Source of the DNA: CBFGRU01 sp965651255 | GTDB taxonomy: Bacteria > Planctomycetota > Phycisphaerae > Phycisphaerales > SM1A02 | DNA: 6,224 nt | Assembly: GCA_965651255.1 (NCBI GenBank) | Contig: CBFGRU010000189.1 | Coordinates: 1-6,224 of the forward strand | Reading direction: 5' to 3' | Part shown: positions 1-6,224 of the stretch, one piece after another | Layout of the letters: every line of letters begins with the position of its first letter | Numbering within the stretch: position 1 is the stretch's first letter | Program-made: the position numbers and the translations under genes | Notes under the pieces: model-generated | Database searches by the model: none | What the model saw: only the letters and a program-made list of their open reading frames with translations | Told to the model about the DNA's origin: nothing

Positions 1-1
1 T

Positions 2-1603
2 ATTCGCGCGCTCTCCGATCCGCGCGCGTATCCGCATCCGGTCGAAGGTGACATCACCGTCATCCAGACACACATTTCCATCGTCTTCCTCGCGGGCGAT
101 CGGGTGTACAAGATCAAGAAGGCGCTCGACCTCGGCTTTCTCGACTACTCCACACTCGCGCAGCGCAAGCACTACTGCGAAGAAGAAGTGCGGCTGAATC
201 GTCGGCTCGCGCCGGAAACATACCTCGGTGTTGCGCGAATCGTGCGGTCAGACGATGGCACCTTGCAGTTCGTCATGTCGCCGAATGAAGACCAGGAGAC
301 AATTGACTACGCAGTCGTGATGAAGCGACTGCCCGCGGAAGGCATGCTGGATGCGCATCTCGAGCGAGGCGATGTTGATGTTGATTTGCTCGATCGACTC
401 GCGAAGAAGCTCGGTGCGTTTCACCGCGCCTGCCCGACCGGTGATGAAGTCAATCAGTACGCACTTCCAGCGGCGATTGCGAAACAGGTTCGTGATAATC
501 TGAGCGGCCTCGACCAGTTCGTCAGCGAGATGAATGACCACGATCATCCGACGCTGACCCGCGCCATGCACGATCAACTGCGCGGCGCGATGGAGAGCCA
601 TCTCGCGCAGCTTGAAGACACGTTTCGGCAGCGCATCGAGGCCGGACGCATCCGCGACGGCCACGGTGACCTGCACGCGGGCAATATCTGCGTGCTCAAT
701 TCGGGTGACATCGTCATCTACGACTGCATCGAGTTCAGCGCCGCGTTCCGTTGCCGGGATGTGGCGAGCGAAGTGGCCTTTCTTGCGATGGAGCTTGATC
801 GGGCGGGGCGTGCTGATCTTGCCGATGCGTTCATCAACTCGTACGCGCAGCACGCGAATGACCCCGGCCTATGCGAACTTGTACCGTTCTACAAACTCCA
901 TTTCGCGATCGTCAAGGCCAAAGTCGAAACCCTGAAATCACGGGAGGCGGAAGTTGAAGCGGCGGATCGTGAGAAATCGCGCGCCCGGGCGCGCCGCTAC
1001 GCGATGCTCGCCGTCGGGTACACCCTGCCGCCGCTTCTGCTCATGACGTGCGGCCTGCCCGCAACGGGAAAGAGTTCCCTTGCCCGCGCTCTGGCCCCGC
1101 TGCTTCGCGCAACGCACCTTGCGAGCGATCGGCTGCGCAAGGAACTGGCCGGCCTTGCTCCCACCGAACGCGGTACACCGCACGACATCTACACGGATGA
1201 GTACACGAAGCGCACGTATGACACGATGCGCGATCGCGCCCGCATCGCACTGGAAGCCGGTCACACGGTCATTGCCGATGCGAACTTCCCCACACGCGCG
1301 CTGCGCACCCCCTTCTTCTCACTCGCCCGCGACCTGCGGGTTCCGGCTCTTCTTGTTTTCCTGACCATCCCCACCGAGACCGCCCGCGCGCGGCTGAAGA
1401 GACGGGCGGCTGATCGCCATGAAGTCAGCGATGCGGACTGGTCGGTGTACCAGAGAGCACGAGACAGGTTCGAGCCGCCGAAAATGGATGAAGGCGACAT
1501 CCTTTACTTGCAGAGCGGCGGTGAAACGATCGACGACGCGGCCCTCGCCGTGGTCGATGCGTTGATCCGGCGGATCGGACCGAACGCGCACGCGACGGGC
1601 TGA
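2..1603 (+). CDS. Bifunctional aminoglycoside phosphotransferase-like / P-loop kinase protein (5' end outside window)
   Basis: The reading frame is open from the window edge, so the start lies just upstream; 533 residues are visible and only a few are probably missing. Numbering here starts at the codon at position 2. A GTG at 104 is not the start, because the family-typical segment QTHISIVFLAGD (residues 22-33) lies before it. The N-terminal half resembles COG2187 kinase-fold proteins: HGDLHAGN (221-228) matches the catalytic loop of aminoglycoside/choline phosphotransferases, and the Asp of DCIEF (241) fits the metal-binding Asp. The C-terminal half is a COG0645-type P-loop kinase: Walker A GLPATGKSS (351-359, K357, S358), then ASD-R (Asp376) and an Arg-rich lid-like RLKRRAADRHEVSDAD stretch. 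Such fusions are usually annotated 'AAA family ATPase' or 'bifunctional aminoglycoside phosphotransferase/ATP-binding protein'. The physiological substrate is unknown, and the similarity does not imply antibiotic resistance. It lies 43 bp before the next gene on the same strand, so co-transcription is likely. Confidence 0.9.
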   Translation: MRALSDPRAYPHPVEGDITVIQTHISIVFLAGDRVYKIKKALDLGFLDYSTLAQRKHYCEEEVRLNRRLAPETYLGVARIVRSDDGTLQFVMSPNEDQETIDYAVVMKRLPAEGMLDAHLERGDVDVDLLDRLAKKLGAFHRACPTGDEVNQYALPAAIAKQVRDNLSGLDQFVSEMNDHDHPTLTRAMHDQLRGAMESHLAQLEDTFRQRIEAGRIRDGHGDLHAGNICVLNSGDIVIYDCIEFSAAFRCRDVASEVAFLAMELDRAGRADLADAFINSYAQHANDPGLCELVPFYKLHFAIVKAKVETLKSREAEVEAADREKSRARARRYAMLAVGYTLPPLLLMTCGLPATGKSSLARALAPLLRATHLASDRLRKELAGLAPTERGTPHDIYTDEYTKRTYDTMRDRARIALEAGHTVIADANFPTRALRTPFFSLARDLRVPALLVFLTIPTETARARLKRRAADRHEVSDADWSVYQRARDRFEPPKMDEGDILYLQSGGETIDDAALAVVDALIRRIGPNAHATG

Positions 1604-1632
1604 TGTGCTGAATCGCACCCCGGGCTGATGTG
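1596..1632. repeat. 12-bp direct repeat around the stop of the kinase-like gene
   Basis: The sequence cgggctgatgtg occurs exactly at 1596-1607 and again at 1621-1632, offset by 25 bases. The first copy contains the TGA stop (1601-1603) of the upstream gene; the second lies just before the start of the next gene. It may be a small duplication or chance in GC-rich DNA. No function is evident. Confidence 0.5.
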
Positions 1633-1646
1633 TACGATGTGGTGCG

Positions 1647-2510
1647 ATGAAGCGACCTGCTCGAAAACCGGCCGAGGGAAGCCGCACCCCATCCGCGCCG
1701 CCGCCGCTGGTGCCACAGCGGGTGGTGCTGGTAGGCGCGAGCAATCTCACGCGCGGCATCTCGACGGTCATCGGCTGTGCGCAGCGCGTGGCGGGCGCCC
1801 GGCCGCTGGATATCTACTGCGCCCTCGGCCATGGGCGGTCGTACGGCCAAGTGAGTCGGATCGGTGTGCGAGCGCTCCCCGGTATCTGGCAGTCGGAACT
1901 GTGGCCGGTCCTTCGGGCCGACCGCAAACGCGCGGCGGATGCGGGCGTCCTCGGACTCATTACCGATGTCGGCAACGACGTTGCCTACGGCGTCGATCCC
2001 GAGCGCATCGCCGAATGGGTCGAGTTCGCCGCCCGCGAACTGGCCGAGCACGATGCGCGCACGGTCATCACCGCCCTTCCGCTCGGCGCGATCGAGCGAT
2101 TTACTCCATGGCGATTCAACCTCGTGCGGTCGATCCTTTTCCCGCGGCGCGATCTCACGCTTGAGAAGGCGGTGGAACGCGCACGCGAAACGGATAAACG
2201 CATCCGTGAGATCGCGCAGCGCTACGGCTGCGAACTGGTCGAGCCGGAACCATCGTGGTACGGCGTTGATGCCATTCACCTGCGTCTGCGCATCTGGAAA
2301 CGCGCCTGGCCGTTCATTCTCTCCCACTGGCTGGATGAAGCCGATGAAGAGCGAAGCGAGATGGTTCGCGATGGCGCCCGCATCGACCTTCGCCGCTGGC
2401 TGGCGGTACGGCTCTCCGCGCCCTCGCGCTGGTGGCTGCTGGGTGTTCCGATGGGGCGCATGCAGCCATCCATCCGGCTGAGTGACGGCACGCTGGTACG
2501 GCTGTACTGA
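1647..2510 (+). CDS. SGNH/GDSL-type hydrolase-like protein
   Basis: This 287-residue protein shows the spaced blocks of the SGNH hydrolase fold. Block I is VVLVGASNLTRG, with candidate nucleophile Ser32 in G-A-S instead of the common G-D-S. Block II glycines lie in ALGHGRSYG (59-67). Block III is DVGNDV, with Asn110 as candidate oxyanion residue. Block V is YGVDAIHL, with Asp208 and His211 in D-x-x-H spacing. All four catalytic positions therefore look present, and an esterase/lipase-like or acyl hydrolase activity is plausible; the substrate cannot be read from sequence. There is no signal peptide or membrane segment, and residues 1-24 are basic and Pro-rich, so it is probably cytoplasmic. 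ATG 1647 is the only good start: the frame has a stop at 1626-1628 and no ATG, GTG or TTG between. No convincing Shine-Dalgarno sequence precedes it, which suggests weak, coupled or leaderless initiation. It follows the kinase-like gene by 43 bp and is convergent with atpA. Confidence 0.8.
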   Translation: MKRPARKPAEGSRTPSAPPPLVPQRVVLVGASNLTRGISTVIGCAQRVAGARPLDIYCALGHGRSYGQVSRIGVRALPGIWQSELWPVLRADRKRAADAGVLGLITDVGNDVAYGVDPERIAEWVEFAARELAEHDARTVITALPLGAIERFTPWRFNLVRSILFPRRDLTLEKAVERARETDKRIREIAQRYGCELVEPEPSWYGVDAIHLRLRIWKRAWPFILSHWLDEADEERSEMVRDGARIDLRRWLAVRLSAPSRWWLLGVPMGRMQPSIRLSDGTLVRLY

Positions 2511-2576
2511 GCAGGGTTCCCGACGAGCCATGAGGTGTCGTACCGGGTGAATCTTCTGCAATCGATCCAAACGACA

Positions 2577-2605
2577 ACGACCCGCCACAGTGTGCGGGCC
2601 GTCGT
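2577..2605. terminator. Candidate bidirectional terminator hairpin between convergent genes
   Basis: In the 141-bp gap between the SGNH gene and atpA, acga-cccgc (2577-2585) pairs with gcggg (2594-2598) and tcgt (2602-2605), leaving a ccg bulge and an 8-nt loop. Neither side has a strong T run: the minus-strand side continues tgtcgtttgg, and the plus side continues gcagagaaaaac. A bidirectional terminator fits the tail-to-tail layout, but Rho-dependent ending is equally possible. I see nothing else coding in 2511-2651. Confidence 0.45.
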
Positions 2606-2651
2606 GCAGAGAAAAACAGATTTGGCAGAACGCCGATCGATGGGCGGTTGA

Positions 2652-4214
<1,563 letters not shown>

Positions 4215-4222
4215 GGGAGGGG

Positions 4223-4227
4223 TCCTC
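4223..4227 (-). promoter_or_regulatory. Ribosome binding site deciding the atpA start
   Basis: On the minus strand GAGGA lies 8 nt before GTG 4214. It falls inside the longer frame that begins at TTG 4241, so it supports GTG as the true start. Confidence 0.7.
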
Positions 4228-4276
4228 GTGGGTTGGAGCAATTCACAAATGCGGTGCGTGCATGCATTGAGATGAT

Positions 4277-4879
4277 TCAGCGGTCCTCGACCAGTTGATC
4301 GAACCGGCTGCGAACGGTCGCGCCGCCCTGGTTGAGCAGATCATCCTTCAGGCGGCGGAGCTTGCTCGCGACGGAGCCGTCGATGAGGCGATCGCCGACG
4401 CGGAGCTTGATGCCGCCGATCATCTTCGGGTCGGTGTAGGCGTGGATGACGGGTTCCTTGCCGAGCGCGCTCTGCACCATGCGCTGGATCTCGCTGCGGG
4501 CTTCTTCGCCGAGCGGACCGGCGGTGAAGATATCGACCTCGACCCGGCCGAACGCCTCCTGCATCAGGTGGTCGTAGGCAGCGGCGATGCTGTCGATGGC
4601 GGCGAGCCGGCCCTTGCGATTCAGCACCAGAAGGAAGCGCAGGGTCAGATCGCTCACGCGACCGTTGAACATGCTGCGGAGCGCTTCCTGGCGGCCGCCG
4701 CGGTCGATGATGGGTGAGGACAGGAACTCGCCGAACGAGCGATTGGAGCGGCTGAGCTCGAGCAGTTGTTCGAGTTCATCGCCGACTTCTTCGATCTTGG
4801 CCCGACCTCCCGCCGCTTCCGCTAACTCGAAGAGACTCGTGGCGTAGACCGTGGCGAGGGCGTCTTGCGCGTTGGGCAT
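4277..4879 (-). CDS. atpH: F1Fo ATP synthase subunit delta
   Basis: Subunit delta (OSCP-like) sits on top of F1 and joins it to the b-subunit stalk. The 200-residue product is a little longer than the usual 175-185. An all-helical N-terminal domain spans about residues 5-105, including FLLVLNRKGRL (82-92), a typical delta segment. The C-terminal domain has the family signature GGIKLRVGDRLIDGSV (155-170) followed by a basic helix. The ATG at 4879 is preceded by GGAGAGGA (4891-4898), which is 11 nt away and slightly long in spacing. It lies 21 bp after the atpF stop and 62 bp before the atpA start, consistent with one polycistronic message. An 8-bp palindrome tgcatgca (4259-4266) lies in the gap after it, with no evident role. 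Confidence 0.95.
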   Translation of the reverse strand: MPNAQDALATVYATSLFELAEAAGGRAKIEEVGDELEQLLELSRSNRSFGEFLSSPIIDRGGRQEALRSMFNGRVSDLTLRFLLVLNRKGRLAAIDSIAAAYDHLMQEAFGRVEVDIFTAGPLGEEARSEIQRMVQSALGKEPVIHAYTDPKMIGGIKLRVGDRLIDGSVASKLRRLKDDLLNQGGATVRSRFDQLVEDR

Positions 4880-4900
4880 GGCTGAAGCCGTCCTCTCCGT

Positions 4901-5455
4901 TTACGACTGCGACAGGCCGGTCAGCTCATCGAGCGACTCGGCGACGAGTTTCTGCTGATCGGTGATCGAGATTTCGCGGCTGAGAATGCGCGATGCGATG
5001 GCGACCGCGAGCGTGGCGCTTTCGGCATGCAACTCGCGAATGGCCTGTCGCTTGGCGGTTTCGATCTCGCTGGTGGCGCGTTGACGCATGTCGGTGAGTT
5101 CCGCTTCATTGCGTCGGCGAAGTTCTTCGGCAGTGGCCTTGGCATCGGCGCGGGCCTGCGCGATCATGCGCTGCGCTTCTTCGCGGGCTTCGGCGAGAGA
5201 CTTCTGGTAGTCCTGCAGCGCCTGCTGCGCCTGTTCGCGTGCCTCTTCGGCGGCGCGAATCTCTTCGCGAATCTTGTTGTCGCGTTCATCGAGCGCGCTG
5301 GTGATCTTCGGCCAGACCGCAACCAGGAGAACGATGAACGCAACGCCGAACACCACCAGCGCGGTGATGTACGGCAGGAGATTGGTATCAGCGACGGCGG
5401 CCTGCTCAGCCCCGTTTTCCGGGGCCGCGACGGCCAGAAACAGCGTGGTCAGCAT
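4901..5455 (-). CDS. atpF: F1Fo ATP synthase subunit b
   Basis: Subunit b forms the peripheral stalk as a dimer, anchored in the membrane and bound to delta at the far end. ATG 5455 gives 184 residues; ATG 5461, two codons upstream, is possible but sits only 1 nt from the Shine-Dalgarno GGGAAGG. Before the membrane anchor there is a short hydrophobic N-terminus ending LAVAAPENG (8-15), which looks like a signal peptide but lacks the usual basic residues. The transmembrane helix is about 26-48 (ITALVVFGVAFIVLLVAVW), followed by a long charged Ala/Glu/Arg-rich coiled coil (about 52-145) and the C-terminal LAVAIASRILSREIS (149-163) that fits the delta-binding end. It is longer than E. coli b (156) but ordinary for bacteria with an N-terminal extension. 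Only one b-type gene is visible, so a b/b' heterodimer is not indicated here. Confidence 0.95.
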   Translation of the reverse strand: MLTTLFLAVAAPENGAEQAAVADTNLLPYITALVVFGVAFIVLLVAVWPKITSALDERDNKIREEIRAAEEAREQAQQALQDYQKSLAEAREEAQRMIAQARADAKATAEELRRRNEAELTDMRQRATSEIETAKRQAIRELHAESATLAVAIASRILSREISITDQQKLVAESLDELTGLSQS

Positions 5456-5462
5456 CAGCATG

Positions 5463-5469
5463 CCTTCCC
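5463..5469 (-). promoter_or_regulatory. Ribosome binding site deciding the atpF start
   Basis: GGGAAGG on the minus strand lies 7 nt before ATG 5455 but only 1 nt before ATG 5461. The spacing favours the second ATG as the real start of atpF. Confidence 0.65.
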
Positions 5470-5486
5470 AAAGTCGGCGGGAGTCA

Positions 5487-5524
5487 GGGGCGGTCGGTCA
5501 TCAGAACATGAGCCGACTCGCCCC
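5487..5524 (-). promoter_or_regulatory. Strong intercistronic hairpin between atpE and atpF
   Basis: Within the roughly 100-bp atpE-atpF gap, three consecutive blocks pair: ggggcg (5487-5492) with cgcccc (5519-5524), gtcgg (5493-5497) with ccgac (5513-5517), and tcat (5498-5501) with atga (5508-5511). That is 15 base pairs with single-base bulges at 5512 and 5518 and a 6-nt loop (5502-5507). In the mRNA it lies after the atpE stop and 17 nt before the atpF ribosome binding site. No U run follows, so a simple intrinsic terminator is unlikely. An RNA stability, processing or partial attenuation role is inferred, since subunit c is needed in many more copies than b. Confidence 0.6.
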
Positions 5525-5551
5525 CCGCGTTCTCGGCAACGAAACGAACGA

Positions 5552-5564
5552 CTGAGTGACTCAG
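5552..5564. repeat. 13-bp dyad over the atpE stop codon
   Basis: ctgagt (5552-5557) and actcag (5559-5564) are perfect inverted repeats around one central base, and the right arm contains the atpE stop (5561-5563). In RNA this could fold as a 5-bp stem with a 3-nt loop. The role is unknown and chance is possible. Confidence 0.4.
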
Positions 5565-5887
5565 CCGCCGATCGCGCCGAAGCCCAGCAGACCGACGACG
5601 ACGCCGAAGAGGGCGACACCTTCGATGAGGGCGGCGGTGAGAATCATGTTCACGAAGATGCGGCCGGCCATTTCGGGCTGACGCGCGATCGACTCGACGG
5701 CGGAACCGCCGATGCGGCCGATGCCCAGGCCCGCGCCGATGACCGCGAGGCCAGCCGCGAGACCCGCGCCCAGACCCGCCAGACCGTACCAGTCACCAGT
5801 GGCGGCCTGCGCCGCGAACGCCGGGGCTGCCACGAAAGCCGAGAGCGCTGCAATGGTCAGCACCGTGAGGGTTTGAATCATCTTCAT
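5561..5887 (-). CDS. atpE: F1Fo ATP synthase subunit c (proteolipid) with leader peptide
   Basis: Subunit c forms the rotating membrane ring. ATG 5887 gives 108 residues and has AAGGA (5898-5902) 10 nt upstream; the frame continues open to 6001, but that extension is hydrophilic and unlike the family. Residues 1-25 resemble a signal peptide: Lys2, a hydrophobic core, and APAFA before AQAATGDW. The mature part is two helices. Helix 1 (about 34-64) has the glycine motif GAGLGIGRIGG (51-61), the polar loop contains RQP (69-71), and helix 2 (about 75-104) has Glu89 as the ion-binding carboxylate in AALIEGVALFG. The positions equivalent to Gln32, Ser66 and Thr67 of the Na+-binding Ilyobacter subunit are Ile, Gly and Val here, which predicts proton coupling. 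E. coli c is 79 residues; the leader accounts for the extra length. It lies 121 bp after atpB and about 100 bp before atpF. Confidence 0.95.
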   Translation of the reverse strand: MKMIQTLTVLTIAALSAFVAAPAFAAQAATGDWYGLAGLGAGLAAGLAVIGAGLGIGRIGGSAVESIARQPEMAGRIFVNMILTAALIEGVALFGVVVGLLGFGAIGG

Positions 5888-5938
5888 AGCTGAAAAGTCC
5901 TTGACTCCGAGGGGTGACGCTGTGGGGCGCCGATTCGT

Positions 5939-5952
5939 TTCGTGCTTCGTGC
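5939..5952. repeat. Tandem 7-bp repeat in the atpB-atpE gap
   Basis: ttcgtgc occurs twice in tandem, with a partial copy ttcgt at 5934-5938. It lies in the 121-bp spacer between atpB and atpE (5888-6008), which otherwise shows only a weak 6-bp stem (ggatgg/ccattc on the minus strand) and no clear promoter. It is probably a chance or slippage repeat. Confidence 0.4.
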
Positions 5953-6008
5953 GGAAATGCGCTGAATGGCCCACACCATCCGGCACTGTTTGACAACTCA
6001 ATCAACCA

Positions 6009-6224
6009 TCAACCGTGCGCTGTCGCGGGTTGATGTCCGTGCGCCGCTTCGTGGGCGTGTTCATGTTCATGTTCGTGTTCATGCTCGTGATCATCATGAT
6101 GCGACAGCAGCGAGATGAAGACGGCGGTGAGGAACATGAAGATGAACGCCTGGAGGAAGGCGACGAACAGTTCAAGGAAGGTGATGACGACCGCCCCGAG
6201 GCCGGAAATGGTGGCGATGCCCGC
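6009..6224 (-). CDS. atpB: F1Fo ATP synthase subunit a, C-terminal part (5' end outside window)
   Basis: Only the last 71 residues are visible; the rest lies beyond the window edge. Subunit a forms the two proton half-channels beside the c ring. The segment LELFVAFLQAFIFMFLTAVF (17-36 of the visible part) is the strongly conserved last transmembrane helix, comparable to the IITLQAFIFMVLTIVYLS region of E. coli AtpB. After this helix the protein normally ends within a few residues, but here a 31-residue tail follows, with HHDDHEHEHEHEHEHAHE and further His residues (12 His in all), ending in TGA at 6009-6011. The gene starts the visible operon and lies 121 bp before atpE. Its position before atpE matches the standard BEFHA order. 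Confidence 0.93.
   Translation of the reverse strand, partial: AGIATISGLGAVVITFLELFVAFLQAFIFMFLTAVFISLLSHHDDHEHEHEHEHEHAHEAAHGHQPATAHG
6060..6089. repeat. In-frame hexamer repeat encoding His-Glu pairs in atpB
   Basis: Five tandem copies of a degenerate hexamer (ttcatg, ttcatg, ttcgtg, ttcatg, ctcgtg on the plus strand) encode five His-Glu dipeptides in the tail of subunit a. Because each unit is six bases, gain or loss of a unit would keep the frame and change tail length. Confidence 0.7.

Noticed and set aside
248..853. 201-codon minus-strand frame opposite the kinase-like gene
   Set aside because: The plus-strand frame here carries the conserved HGDLHAGN motif; the antisense translation has no family features.
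1425..2588. 387-codon open frame on the minus strand opposite the SGNH-like gene
   Set aside because: It is antisense to two genes with recognisable motifs, and its translation is Arg/Pro-rich with no family features; long antisense frames are common in GC-rich DNA.
5027..5893. 288-codon open frame on the plus strand opposite atpF and atpE
   Set aside because: It is a shadow of two certain ATP synthase genes; its translation is low-complexity and Arg/Asp-rich.
5888..6001. N-terminal extension of atpE up to position 6001
   Set aside because: The added residues are hydrophilic and unlike subunit c, while ATG 5887 begins a typical leader with a ribosome binding site upstream.
5983..6010. Perfect TTGACA-like -35 on the plus strand near the end of atpB
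   Set aside because: No -10 element lies at a fitting distance, and no plus-strand gene follows in the window.

Overview
This window is GC-rich bacterial DNA with two convergent gene blocks. The right two thirds (about 2652-6224, minus strand) hold part of an F1Fo ATP synthase operon in the order atpB (3' end only), atpE, atpF, atpH, atpA. The left part (1-2510, plus strand) holds two accessory genes. The first is a two-domain protein with an aminoglycoside-phosphotransferase-like N-terminal half and a P-loop kinase C-terminal half, running in from outside the window. The second is an SGNH/GDSL-type hydrolase-like protein. The blocks meet tail to tail around 2511-2651, where a GC-rich hairpin may end transcription from both sides.

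The organism is a bacterium with a proton-type F-ATPase. The c subunit carries a signal-peptide-like leader and helix 2 has a Glu as the ion carboxylate, without the Gln/Ser/Thr ligand set of known Na+ enzymes. Gene content and style (GC-rich, leader on subunit c, kinase-like fusion protein, GASN-type SGNH protein) make me lean to Planctomycetota, perhaps a Phycisphaerae-like lineage. This is an inference from recalled family resemblance, not a proven assignment.

The ATP synthase genes cooperate as follows. Subunits a (atpB) and c (atpE) form the membrane proton path, b (atpF) and delta (atpH) form the peripheral stalk, and alpha (atpA) is the non-catalytic nucleotide-binding subunit of the F1 head. 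The usual downstream genes atpG, atpD and atpC (gamma, beta, epsilon) do not follow atpA. The operon stops there and meets a convergent, unrelated gene, so a complete enzyme needs those genes from another locus.

Points most worth a second look: the break after atpA; a histidine/glutamate-repeat tail on subunit a; and a long 15-bp hairpin in the atpE-atpF gap that could set subunit c expression apart from downstream genes. I found no mobile element, CRISPR array, tRNA or rRNA, and no clear new multigene system.
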